A stretch of 64,000 nucleotides of DNA from Mesorhizobium ventifaucium (lineage in GTDB: Bacteria; Pseudomonadota; Alphaproteobacteria; Rhizobiales; Rhizobiaceae), in the NCBI RefSeq assembly GCF_935822925.1, contig NZ_CAKXZS010000022.1, forward strand, positions 88,301-152,300, read 5' to 3'. Positions 16,614 to 25,241 of the stretch are shown one piece after another; the stretch's first letter is position 1, and each line of letters opens with the position of its first letter. Below the pieces are notes generated by a model, which was given only the letters and a program-made list of their open reading frames with translations, ran no database searches and was not told the origin of the DNA. The position numbers and the translations under genes were made by a program.

Positions 16614-16782
16614 TTTGGCGACCGGCTCGCTCTTCGGATTGCGTATCCGTCATTGACGGATTGCTTTGTGGCAGAGAGTTTCAGCGCCGCCAAGAGGCAT
16701 CCAGACAGTTGTTGCGAGTGGCAGCGGGACGGCTTGCCAGACGCCAAGACTCTGCTAGCCTAAGCTCAAACGGGAGAAAATT

Positions 16783-18450
16783 ATGCCGCCATCGGCCGAT
16801 CTGATCGTCGAGAACGCCAGCATGTTGACGATGGATCCCGATACTCCCCGCGCCGAAGCCCTAGCCATCAAGGGCGGCGAAATCATTGCGATCGCAGATC
16901 GCGCGACCGTGCTGGAGCACAAGGGACCCGGCACGCGCGTCATCGACGCCGAGCGCGGCTCCGTCGTTCCCGGCTTCATCGAAGCGCATATGCATCTTTT
17001 CGCCGGCGCGGCCGAACTCGATCACCTCCAACTGATGGGCGTCCACGGTTTCGATGCGCTTTGCGACGCTGTGCGCAACTATGCCGCAAAGTGGCCGGAC
17101 CTATCCGTCCTGCAGGCGCAAGGCGCCGACTATACCATCCTGTCGGCGACGGAGCGGGTCAGCCGCCATCACCTCGACCGCATCCTGCCGGACCGGCCCT
17201 TCGTCATGGCAGCGCCCGACCACCACACAATGTGGGCGAACACCAAGGCGTTGGAACTGGCCGGCCTGCTGAGAGGCAAGCGGCTTGGTCCCGGCAACGA
17301 GATCGTCATGGGCGACGACGGGCTGGCCGGTGGCGAATTGCGCGAGGGCGAGGCTTTTGGGCCGCTGATCGCGCTGGCCGGCGAGGATCGCGTGCGGCTC
17401 GGCCTGGCCACCGGCGGCGAGCCGGACCCGAAGCCGACGCCGGCGGAGCAGGCCTGCGACCGGGCGATCATGCGCCGAGGTCTGGAATGGTGCGCCAGGC
17501 ACGGCATCACCTCGATCCAGAACATGGACGGCAATCTGCACCAGCTCGAGCTCCTGTCCGAGATCGAGGCCGAGGGCGGCTTGCTATGCCGGGTGCAGGT
17601 GCCGTTCCACTACAAGAACTTCATGACGCTCGACATGCTCGACAAAGCCTCTGATATGGCTGAGCGCTACAATGGCGAATGGCTGTCGTCGGGCATGGTC
17701 AAGGTGTTCTACGACGGCGTGCTCGATTCTTGGACGGCGGTGATGGTCGAGCCCTATGCGGACCGTCCGGATTGGCTGGGCGAGCCGCTGTTCACGCCGC
17801 AGCAATTCATCGACCTTGCGGTGGCCGTCGACAGGCGCGGGCTGCAGATGGCGGTGCACTCGATCGGCGACGGCGCCGTGCGCTCCGTGCTCGACGGCTA
17901 TGAGGCGGCGCAAAAGGCGAACGGCAAGCGCGACAGCCGGCACCGGGTCGAGCACATCGAGGTGGTCACCGCCGCCGACGTGCCGCGCTTCGCAGAGCTT
18001 GGCGTCATTGCTTCGATGCAGCCGCCGCATCCGCCGGGCAGCATGGGCTTGCCGCTGGAACCAACGGTGTCGCGCATCGGGCCTGCCCGCTGGCCGCTGA
18101 GCTATGCCTGGCGGACGCTGAAGAATGCCGGCGCGCGCGTCGTATTCGCTTCCGACTGGCCGGTGTCGCCGATCGATCCGATCTTGGGCATTCAGGCGGC
18201 AGTGCAGCGCAAACCATGGGCAGACGGCGATCCCGACCAGAGCTTCTCGTTGCATGAATCGCTAGCGGGCTACACGGTGGAAGGCGCCTATGCCGAGTTC
18301 ATGGAGCATCGCAAGGGCCGCCTCAAGCCAGGCTTTATGGCCGATCTGGTGGTGCTCTCAGCCGACATCGAAGCGACCGCGCCGGAAGCGCTGCATACGG
18401 TGCGGCCGGTGACGACGGTCTGCGGCGGCAAGATTACCTACCAGGCCTGA
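16783..18450 (+). CDS. Metal-dependent amidohydrolase, YtcJ-like
   Basis: 555 residues of the amidohydrolase superfamily. The N-terminal metal motif is GFIEAHMHLF, followed by a Lys/Glu region, HSIGDGAVRSVLDGYE and HRVEHIEVVTAADVPRFAEL with later histidines, and the final aspartate FASDWPVSPIDP. YtcJ-type enzymes hydrolyse N-acyl or exocyclic amide bonds, and the substrate here is unknown. GGGAGA precedes the ATG. It lies just upstream of, and collinear with, the ABC importer, so it may act on the imported compound. Confidence 0.88.
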   Translation: MPPSADLIVENASMLTMDPDTPRAEALAIKGGEIIAIADRATVLEHKGPGTRVIDAERGSVVPGFIEAHMHLFAGAAELDHLQLMGVHGFDALCDAVRNYAAKWPDLSVLQAQGADYTILSATERVSRHHLDRILPDRPFVMAAPDHHTMWANTKALELAGLLRGKRLGPGNEIVMGDDGLAGGELREGEAFGPLIALAGEDRVRLGLATGGEPDPKPTPAEQACDRAIMRRGLEWCARHGITSIQNMDGNLHQLELLSEIEAEGGLLCRVQVPFHYKNFMTLDMLDKASDMAERYNGEWLSSGMVKVFYDGVLDSWTAVMVEPYADRPDWLGEPLFTPQQFIDLAVAVDRRGLQMAVHSIGDGAVRSVLDGYEAAQKANGKRDSRHRVEHIEVVTAADVPRFAELGVIASMQPPHPPGSMGLPLEPTVSRIGPARWPLSYAWRTLKNAGARVVFASDWPVSPIDPILGIQAAVQRKPWADGDPDQSFSLHESLAGYTVEGAYAEFMEHRKGRLKPGFMADLVVLSADIEATAPEALHTVRPVTTVCGGKITYQA

Positions 18451-18470
18451 CGGTGGCACGGGAATTGCGT

Positions 18471-18511
18471 TCTGAATCGACATTCAGATGTATGGTCGAC
18501 ATTCAGACGTA
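18471..18511 (+). promoter_or_regulatory. Operator-like repeats before the ABC importer operon
   Basis: TCGACATTCAGAYGTA occurs twice in direct orientation (18477-18492 and 18496-18511, 19-bp period). The first copy also pairs with TCTGAAT (18471-18477) to form a TCTGAAT-CGAC-ATTCAGA palindrome. Three half-sites in 41 bp of the 144-bp gap suggest a regulator bound on successive helical turns. Confidence 0.5.
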
Positions 18512-18594
18512 GGCTTGCCAAGCCATGCGCCGTGTGCTGACAATCGAGTGGGAACTGGATCCGCCAGAAGAGCGGACACAAGAATGGGGTAATC

Positions 18595-19689
18595 GTGCCG
18601 GAACAACCGGGTAGAAGTGCAATTGAAGTTCGTGGCGTCCGCAAGGTCTTCGGTACCGGGGAGTCACAGGTCGCCGCCCTCGATACGGTTTCGGTGTCGA
18701 TCCGCGAAAATGAGTTCTTCACGCTGCTTGGTCCGTCCGGCTGCGGGAAGACGACGCTCTTGCGGCTGATCGCCGGCTTCGATTTCCCCAGCGCCGGCGA
18801 GATCCTGCTGCACGGCCAGGACATCGCGCCGCTGCCGCCGTTCAAGCGGCCGGTCAATACCGTGTTCCAGAACTATGCGCTGTTCCCGCATATGACGGTG
18901 GCCGAGAATATCGGCTTCGGCCTCGAAATGCTCGGCAAGCCCAAGGCCGAAGTCAAGGCGCGGGTCGCCGAGATGCTGAAGCTGGTCAAGATGGAAGCGC
19001 TGAGCAACCGCCGCACCAGCCAGATTTCCGGCGGCCAGCAGCAGCGCGTGGCGCTGGCGCGGGCTCTCGCGCCGCAGCCGAAAGTGCTGCTGCTCGACGA
19101 GCCGCTGTCGGCGCTCGACTTCAAGCTGCGCAAGGAGATGCAGATCGAGCTGAAGCGGCTGCAGCACGAGACCGGCATCACCTTCATCTTCGTCACCCAC
19201 GACCAGGAAGAAGCGCTGACCATGTCGGACCGCATCGCGGTGATGTCGTCGGGCAAGATCCTGCAGGTCGGCACGCCATGGGATATCTATGACAAGCCGG
19301 CCGAGCGCTTCGTCGCCGACTTCATCGGCGAAACCAATTTCCTCACGGCAGCCATAACCGGCATGGGCAACGGCAAGGCACGCGCAACGCTCAAATCCGG
19401 CGCGACGATCGACGCGACCGTGGCAGAAGGCTTCCAGCCGAAGGACAATGCCACCGTGGTGGTCAGGCCCGAACATGCCAAGCTGACCAGCGGCAAGGGC
19501 GACCTGTCGGGCACGGTCGAAAACATCGTCTATTTCGGCACCGACACGCACATCCATGTTCGCCTGGACAGCAGCGAGACCTTCACCGTGCGCCAGCAGA
19601 ACACGCGCAGCGCCGGCTGCGGTTTCGAGCGGGGAGACAAGGTCGGCATTTCGATCGGCAACGACGCCGCGCAAGTGCTGAGGGATTGA
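18595..19689 (+). CDS. PotA-like ABC transporter ATP-binding protein
   Basis: 364 residues: ATPase of a polyamine (spermidine/putrescine) or related importer. Walker A is GPSGCGKTTLLR, Q-loop NTVFQNYALFPHM, signature SGGQQQRVALARAL, Walker B KVLLLDEPLSALD, H-loop IFVTHDQEEAL. A TOBE regulatory domain follows (VVRPEHAKLTSGKGDLSGTV). Translation starts at GTG 18595. The stop codon overlaps the ATG of the first permease by one base. It forms an operon with the three genes after it. Confidence 0.92.
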   Translation: MPEQPGRSAIEVRGVRKVFGTGESQVAALDTVSVSIRENEFFTLLGPSGCGKTTLLRLIAGFDFPSAGEILLHGQDIAPLPPFKRPVNTVFQNYALFPHMTVAENIGFGLEMLGKPKAEVKARVAEMLKLVKMEALSNRRTSQISGGQQQRVALARALAPQPKVLLLDEPLSALDFKLRKEMQIELKRLQHETGITFIFVTHDQEEALTMSDRIAVMSSGKILQVGTPWDIYDKPAERFVADFIGETNFLTAAITGMGNGKARATLKSGATIDATVAEGFQPKDNATVVVRPEHAKLTSGKGDLSGTVENIVYFGTDTHIHVRLDSSETFTVRQQNTRSAGCGFERGDKVGISIGNDAAQVLRD

Positions 19690-20609
19690 TGGAGAGCGCG
19701 GAACAGGTCGCCAAGGACGCCGAACGCCGAGAGATCCGCGATCGCTGGCTGCTGTCGGCGCCGGCACTGATCATCATCTTTCTCGCCGCGACCGGCCCGC
19801 TGCTGATCGTCGTTGTCTACTCCTTCCTGACGCCTGGGCCGTATGGCGACGTGGTGTGGAAATTCTCGACCGACGGCTGGCTGTCGGTGCTGATGCAGCG
19901 CGACATCTTCGACGATACGCTGGCCTTCGCCGACGCGCATTTGTCGATCTTCTGGCGCTCGGCCAAGCTGTCGTTCATGACAACGATCCTGACGCTGCTG
20001 TTTGGTTTCCCGACCGCCTATTTCATCGCCACCCGGCCGGCGCGGCAGCGCGACATCTGGCTGTTCCTGATCACCATCCCGTTCTGGACCAATCTCTTGA
20101 TCCGCACCTTCGCCATCCAGGAGGTGATCCGCAACGAGGGCATCGCCAACACGGTGCTGATCAAGCTCGGCATCATCAGCCAGCCGATCCAGATGATGTT
20201 CACCGATTTCGCGCTGATGGTCGGCATGACCTATGTCTATCTGCCGCTGATGGTGCTGCCGCTCTATGCCAGCATGGAAAAGATCGACTTCCGGCTGGTC
20301 GAGGCGGGTTACGATCTCTACGCCAACCGCTTCCAGGTGTTGAGGCGGGTCATCATCCCGCTGGTCAAGCCCGGCATCATCGCCGGCTCGATCCTCGTCT
20401 TCATCCCGGCGCTGGGCGCCTATGTCACCCCGCGCGTGCTCGGCGGGTCGAAGAATATGATGCTCGGCAATCTGATCGAGCTGCAGTTCGGGCAGGGCCG
20501 CAACTGGCCGCTCGGCTCGGCGCTGTCGCTGTCGCTGATGGCGATCGTGATGGTCGCGCTGCTGTTATATGTCCGCGCCGTCGGGCGCCGGGGTGGCGCG
20601 CATGGCTAG
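19689..20609 (+). CDS. PotB-like ABC permease
   Basis: 306 residues and about six membrane segments (LIIIFLAATGPLLIVVVYSF to MAIVMVALLLYVRAVGRR). The cytosolic coupling loop EAGYDLYANRFQVLRRVIIP carries the EAA-type motif that docks onto the ATPase. The ATG at 19689 overlaps the potA-like stop (TGATG). An N-terminal periplasmic loop between TM1 and TM2 is typical of PotB. Confidence 0.92.
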   Translation: MESAEQVAKDAERREIRDRWLLSAPALIIIFLAATGPLLIVVVYSFLTPGPYGDVVWKFSTDGWLSVLMQRDIFDDTLAFADAHLSIFWRSAKLSFMTTILTLLFGFPTAYFIATRPARQRDIWLFLITIPFWTNLLIRTFAIQEVIRNEGIANTVLIKLGIISQPIQMMFTDFALMVGMTYVYLPLMVLPLYASMEKIDFRLVEAGYDLYANRFQVLRRVIIPLVKPGIIAGSILVFIPALGAYVTPRVLGGSKNMMLGNLIELQFGQGRNWPLGSALSLSLMAIVMVALLLYVRAVGRRGGAHG

Positions 20610-21408
20610 CCGCTTCGACATCCGCCGGCAGACCGGCTTCACCACCATCGCAATGATCTGCTTCTTCGCGCTGTACCTGCCGATCGTCACGCTTGTTGTC
20701 TATGCCTTCAATTCAGGCAATTCGATCGCGGTCTGGGAAGGCGTGTCGCTGCGCTGGTTCTACCAGGCCTGGAACAACAACCAGGTCGTCGATGCCGCCA
20801 TCCGGTCGCTACAGATCGCTTTGGTCGCCGCGACTGTTGCCACCATCGTCGCCACCATGGCTGCACTCGCCACGACACGAACCAAGCCCTATCCCGGCCT
20901 CGGCTTCAAATACGCCTTCATCAACCAGCCGCTGATGGTGCCGGAGATCGTCACCGCTGTAGCGCTGCTGATCTTCTTCTCGCGCATCAAGATCTGGACC
21001 GGCTATTCGGGGCTGGGCTATTTGATGGCGGCGCATACCGCCTTTTGCATTCCCTTTGCCTATCTGCCGATCCGGGCGCGGCTCGAGAGCATGGATCTGT
21101 CGTTGGAGACCGCGGCGGCCGACCTCTACGCGACTCCCTGGAAGGCTTTTCGGCGCGTCACCTTTCCGCTGCTGTGGCCAGGCATCCTTGCCGGGCTGAT
21201 GCTGGCCTTCGTCATCTCGCTGGACGACGTCGTCATCACCGAGTTCGTCAAGTCCGGCGGCCAGGACACGTTGCCGACTTACATGCTCGGCCAGTTCCGG
21301 CGCTTTATCACGCCGGAAATCAACGCAATTTCGACGGTGTTCCTGCTGATCTCGATCTTGATCGTCACCGTCTTCTTTTTCATCAGCAGGAAGAAGGATC
21401 ACGAGTGA
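20602..21408 (+). CDS. PotC-like ABC permease
   Basis: 268 residues with six membrane segments (IAMICFFALYLPIVTLVVYA to STVFLLISILIVTVFFFISR) and the EAA-type loop ETAAADLYATPWKAFRRVTF. The ATG at 20602 overlaps the potB-like stop by 8 nt, which argues for this start over the GTG at 20569. It pairs with PotB to form the transmembrane pore. Confidence 0.92.
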   Translation: MASRFDIRRQTGFTTIAMICFFALYLPIVTLVVYAFNSGNSIAVWEGVSLRWFYQAWNNNQVVDAAIRSLQIALVAATVATIVATMAALATTRTKPYPGLGFKYAFINQPLMVPEIVTAVALLIFFSRIKIWTGYSGLGYLMAAHTAFCIPFAYLPIRARLESMDLSLETAAADLYATPWKAFRRVTFPLLWPGILAGLMLAFVISLDDVVITEFVKSGGQDTLPTYMLGQFRRFITPEINAISTVFLLISILIVTVFFFISRKKDHE

Positions 21409-21421
21409 CAGGAGAGAAACG

Positions 21422-22456
21422 ATGAAGTGGAAACTGACTGCGACGGCACTCAGCGCCGCGCTGTTCGCCTCGGCGGGTCTCGCCCGCGCCGACGGCGAAC
21501 TCAACATTTACAATTGGGGCAACTACACCAGCCCCGAGCTCGTCAAGAAATTCGAGGAGACATACAAGGTCAAGGTGACCGTCACCGACTACGATTCCAA
21601 CGACACGGCGCTGGCCAAGATCAGGCAGGGCGGCAGCGGCTTCGACGTCGTGGTGCCTTCGGCGAGCTTCGTGCCGATCTGGATCCAGGAAGGGCTGCTC
21701 CTGGAGACGGAGCCGAACAAGATGGAGAACTTCAAGAACATGGATCCGAAATGGGTCGATGTTCCCTTCGATCCGGGCCGCAAATACACCGTGCCGTGGC
21801 AGTGGGGCACGACCGGCGTCACCGTCAACACCTCAGTCTACAAGGGCGATCCCAATACCTCGGCGATCTTCATGGACCCGCCGCCGGAACTGGTCGGCAA
21901 GATCAACGTCGTTCCCGAGATGGCCGACGTCATGCATCTCGCCATCAGATATATCGGCGGCGAGCCGTGCACCGGCGACAAGGAGGTGCTGAAGAAGGTG
22001 CGCGATGCGCTGGTGGCGGCAAAGCCGAAATGGATCTCCATGGATTACGGCACGGTCGAGAAGTTCGCCAAGGGCGACTTCGCCGCCAGCGTCGACTGGA
22101 ACGGCGCATCGTTCCGCTCCCGCCTGCAGAACAAGGACATCGTCTATGGCTATCCGAAGGAGGGCTATCCGATCTGGATGGACAATCTCGCGGTGCTGAA
22201 GGACGCCAAGAACGTCGAGAACGCCAAGCTGTTCCAGAACTTCGTCATGGATCCAAAGAACGCCGCGCTGATCTCGTCTTTCGCGCGCTACGCCAACGGC
22301 ATCAAGGGATCGGAAGCCTTCATGCCTGAGGACATGAAAACGGCGCCGGAGGTCAACATCCCGGCCGAGTTCGCCGACAAGGGCAAGTTCATGCTGAACT
22401 GCGCGCCCGACGTGCAGGCACTCTACACCAGGATCTGGACCGAACTGCAGAAGTGA
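21422..22456 (+). CDS. PotD-like periplasmic substrate-binding protein
   Basis: 344 residues. A signal peptide (KWKLTATALSAALFASAGLA, cleaved near ARA-DGE) leads into the mature PotD fold: LNIYNWGNYTSPELVKKFEE, then DVVVPSASFVPIWIQEG, PWQWGTTGVTVNTSVY and ASVDWNGASFRSRL. This family binds linear polyamines or similar cations. AGGAG lies 7 nt before the ATG. It is the last gene of the importer operon and is followed by a strong terminator. Confidence 0.93.
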   Translation: MKWKLTATALSAALFASAGLARADGELNIYNWGNYTSPELVKKFEETYKVKVTVTDYDSNDTALAKIRQGGSGFDVVVPSASFVPIWIQEGLLLETEPNKMENFKNMDPKWVDVPFDPGRKYTVPWQWGTTGVTVNTSVYKGDPNTSAIFMDPPPELVGKINVVPEMADVMHLAIRYIGGEPCTGDKEVLKKVRDALVAAKPKWISMDYGTVEKFAKGDFAASVDWNGASFRSRLQNKDIVYGYPKEGYPIWMDNLAVLKDAKNVENAKLFQNFVMDPKNAALISSFARYANGIKGSEAFMPEDMKTAPEVNIPAEFADKGKFMLNCAPDVQALYTRIWTELQK

Positions 22457-22467
22457 TCGCATCGTTG

Positions 22468-22503
22468 ACGGACCCGGCGGCTGCAGCCGCCGGGTCCGTT
22501 TTC
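22468..22503 (+). terminator. Rho-independent terminator of the ABC importer operon
   Basis: A perfect 14-bp GC-rich stem (22468-22481 with 22486-22499) and TGCA loop, followed by TTTT. It lies 12 nt after the PotD-like stop. A longer reading of the next gene would start inside it, which supports the later start chosen there. Confidence 0.9.
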
Positions 22504-22524
22504 ATGTTTGCCGGGACGCATCTC

Positions 22525-23721
22525 ATGACCTCCTACCGTAACAGTGAACCGGTGCCGCCGATCATGCAGGGCTCGCCACCCAAGATGGTGCCGCCGAAGC
22601 TCGACTGGGACCGGCCGCCATGGAACCGCTGGGCGTTCCAGCACATCCGCGAAACCCTGCCGACCGTCGAAGTCTGGCGCGGCAATGGCCATCGCCGCCG
22701 GTTCGAGCGGAGCGAGGTCGATCTCGACGCGCTGCCGGTGAGCGACAGCACGGGTCAGCCGACGACGCTGGCCGGGCTGCTGGACGAAACCTATACGGAC
22801 GGGTTTCTCGTGCTCAAGGACGGCAAGATCGCCTATGAGCGCTATTGCAACGGCATGACCGAGCGCACGCTGCATTTGTCGCAGTCGATGGCGAAGTCGG
22901 TCACCGCTTCGGTGTTCGGCATACTGGTCGGGCGCGGCCTGATCGATCCGGCCATGCCGGTGACGACCTATCTGCCGGAGCTGGAAACTACCGGCTGGGC
23001 CGGCGCCAGCGTCCAGCATGTGCTCGACATGACGACAGGCGTGCGTTTTTCCGAGGAATACACCGACCGCTATTCCGACATCGGCCAGGTCGACGTCGCC
23101 AGCGGCTGGAAACCGGTGCCGCCGGGCAGCGACCCGGCCTTCGAGTGGCCGTCCCATATGTTCGAATTGATCCTGCGACTCAAGGAGACAAGCCGGCCGC
23201 ATGGCGCTGCGTTCGAATATCGTTCGATAGAGACCGACGTCCTCGCCTTCATCATGGAACGGGTGACTGGCAAGCGGCTGGCGCAGCTGGTTTCGGAAGA
23301 ACTCTGGCAAAAGCTCGGCGCGGATGAAAGCGCCTGCTTCACCGTCGACAGCGCCGGCTACGCCATCGCCGATGGCGGCTTCAACGCCACGCTGCGCGAC
23401 TATGGCCGTTTCGGCCAGCTGATCCTCGACAATGGCGGCGGCGTCGTGCCGGCCGACTGGATCGAGGCGACGCGCACCGGCAGGCATGGACCGGATTTCA
23501 ATCCCAGCCTGCCGGGAGGCAGCTACCGCAACCAGTTCTGGATCGAGGACCCTCGCTCTCGCGCGCTGATGTGCGAGGGGGTGTTCGGGCAGCTGATCCA
23601 TATTGACTGGAACACGAGAATGGTTGTGGTGAAGCTTTCGAGCTACCCGGATTTCACCGACATCGCCTATTCGGTGGCGACGCTGAAAGCCGTGCACGCG
23701 ATCGCCGCCGCGCTGGCCTGA
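22525..23721 (+). CDS. Serine hydrolase, beta-lactamase class C / NylB-like
   Basis: 398 residues with the penicillin-binding-protein-like fold. The SxxK motif is in HLSQSMAKSVTASVFG and the Tyr motif in FEYRSIETDVLAF, the YRS pattern seen in 6-aminohexanoate-dimer hydrolase relatives rather than the YxN of AmpC. GVFGQLIHIDWNTRMVVVKL is the C-terminal strand. No signal peptide is seen, so it is probably a cytosolic esterase or amidase. The start at 22525 avoids the terminator. A second, related hydrolase follows 28 nt later. Confidence 0.85.
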   Translation: MTSYRNSEPVPPIMQGSPPKMVPPKLDWDRPPWNRWAFQHIRETLPTVEVWRGNGHRRRFERSEVDLDALPVSDSTGQPTTLAGLLDETYTDGFLVLKDGKIAYERYCNGMTERTLHLSQSMAKSVTASVFGILVGRGLIDPAMPVTTYLPELETTGWAGASVQHVLDMTTGVRFSEEYTDRYSDIGQVDVASGWKPVPPGSDPAFEWPSHMFELILRLKETSRPHGAAFEYRSIETDVLAFIMERVTGKRLAQLVSEELWQKLGADESACFTVDSAGYAIADGGFNATLRDYGRFGQLILDNGGGVVPADWIEATRTGRHGPDFNPSLPGGSYRNQFWIEDPRSRALMCEGVFGQLIHIDWNTRMVVVKLSSYPDFTDIAYSVATLKAVHAIAAALA

Positions 23722-23749
23722 GTTCCAAAGAAAACCGGAAGGAAACGCC

Positions 23750-24931
23750 ATGACCGGCAAGACCGCGTTCGAGACCAGATATGGCTTTGGCCGCAACCAG
23801 GTGCTACTCGGCAACTGGCGCGAAAGCCCGTTCAGCCGGTGGTCGTTCCAGAATGTCGGCGAGTTGGTGCCGTGCGCAACTGTCGCTGCAGCGTCAAGCG
23901 GCAGTGAGGCGCCGGCACAGGATCTTGACGGGCTGCTTGGCGAAAAGATCGCGCTGGCCGGGGGACCGGAGACCGTTGCGGCCTTTCTCACGCGATCCGA
24001 TAGCGACGCGCTGACGATCATGAAAGCCGGCAAATTCGTCGGCGACTGGTTCGCACCGCATATGGAGTTCGGCGCCCGCCACATCATCTTCTCGATCAGC
24101 AAGTCGCTGACCGCGATTCTGGCCGGCATATTGGAAGGCGAGGGGATTTTTGATCCGCAGGCGCCGGTGACCCGCTATCTGCCGGAAGCTGCCGGCTCGG
24201 CCTATGGTGATGCCAGCGTTCGGCATGTGCTCGACATGAGCGTGAGCCTCGACTTCGAAGAAGCCTATCTCGATCCGGAAAGCGCCTTTGCCCGCTATCG
24301 TCGCGCGACGCTGTGGAATCCGGGCGGCGGCACGGAAAGCCTGGCCGACTTCATCCTGACGCTGCAGCGCCTTGCCGAGCCGCATGGCCGGACCTTTCGC
24401 TATCGCTCGCCCAATTCCGACCTGCTCGGCATCCTGCTCGAACGCGCGTCCGGCCAGCGCTTCGCAGAGCTGTCGCGCGAAAAATTTTGGCTGCCGCTTG
24501 GTGCAACGAGCGAAGCGTCGGTGACGGTCGACAGGGAAGGCACAGCGCGCACGGCCGGCGGCATTTCGGTGACGCCGCGCGACCTGGCGCGTGTCGGTGA
24601 GATGATGCGGCAGGGCGGCATGGCCGATGGTCGCCGCATCGTGCCGGAAGCCTGGGTGCGCGACACAGTCAGCATAGGCGGAGACAGCGAGGCTTGGCAG
24701 CGTGGCGCGATGGCATTCCTCTTCCCGCAAGGCCGCTACCGCAACAAATGGTACCAGACCGGCGCGGCAAGCGGCGCCTTCTGCGGCATCGGCATCCACG
24801 GCCAGTGGCTCTACGTCAATCCCAAGGCGGAGGTCGTCATCGCCAAGATGTCGTCACAGCCGGAACCGGTCGACGAGCCGCTCGATCTCGACATGGTCGC
24901 CTTCTTCGAAGCGCTGAGCCGGATGGTCTAG
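23750..24931 (+). CDS. Second serine hydrolase of the beta-lactamase fold
   Basis: 393 residues, paralogous to the preceding gene. SxxK is in IIFSISKSLTAILAG and the Tyr motif in FRYRSPNSDLLGILLE, with GRYRNKWYQTGAASGAFCGI and HGQWLYVNPKAEVVIAKMS near the end. GGAAGGAAAC precedes the ATG. The two genes form a tandem pair, probably one transcript and probably two related amide or ester substrates. The substrate is unknown. Confidence 0.85.
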   Translation: MTGKTAFETRYGFGRNQVLLGNWRESPFSRWSFQNVGELVPCATVAAASSGSEAPAQDLDGLLGEKIALAGGPETVAAFLTRSDSDALTIMKAGKFVGDWFAPHMEFGARHIIFSISKSLTAILAGILEGEGIFDPQAPVTRYLPEAAGSAYGDASVRHVLDMSVSLDFEEAYLDPESAFARYRRATLWNPGGGTESLADFILTLQRLAEPHGRTFRYRSPNSDLLGILLERASGQRFAELSREKFWLPLGATSEASVTVDREGTARTAGGISVTPRDLARVGEMMRQGGMADGRRIVPEAWVRDTVSIGGDSEAWQRGAMAFLFPQGRYRNKWYQTGAASGAFCGIGIHGQWLYVNPKAEVVIAKMSSQPEPVDEPLDLDMVAFFEALSRMV

Positions 24932-24956
24932 CAGCCCAATCGTATACGACTGGCAA

Positions 24957-25036
24957 TGTCGGCGCTGCCCCTCATCCGCCTGCCGGCACCTTCTCCCCGT
25001 ATAGTGACGGGGAGAAGGGGCTGAACGCAAAAGTCG
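24957..25036. repeat. Intergenic palindromic repeat, type A
   Basis: It begins GTCGGCGCTGCCCCTCATCC and contains the stem CCTTCTCCCCG/CGGGGAGAAGG (24989-24999/25008-25018) with loop TATAGTGA. Parts of the same unit recur at 27583-27630 and 27805-27840. The remaining ~200 bp up to the tex start shows no gene. Confidence 0.7.
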
Positions 25037-25241
25037 GCGCTTATTTGCAACGCTGGAAATTGGCGAGGGCAGCGCGAACGTCTGAGGGGCACGGGCAAAT
25101 CCAGGCGTGGGCGCATTCTGCCATGCGAATTTCCAACGTGCTTTCCTGTGGACCTCTTGGTCGGTCGAAAAGACCGAGGTTGGCGCGGCTGATCTCCCGG
25201 CCTATGGTCGCCGCTCTTTTCGACAGGACAGCAGGACCGAC

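Noticed and set aside
22453..22524. Upstream extension of the first beta-lactamase-fold hydrolase
   Set aside because: It would begin inside the PotD-like gene end and translate the terminator hairpin. The ATG at 22525 fits the family start.
24932..25241. Possible CRISPR-like or small RNA signal in the repeat before tex
   Set aside because: Only a single palindromic unit with no spacer array, and no terminator with a T tract.
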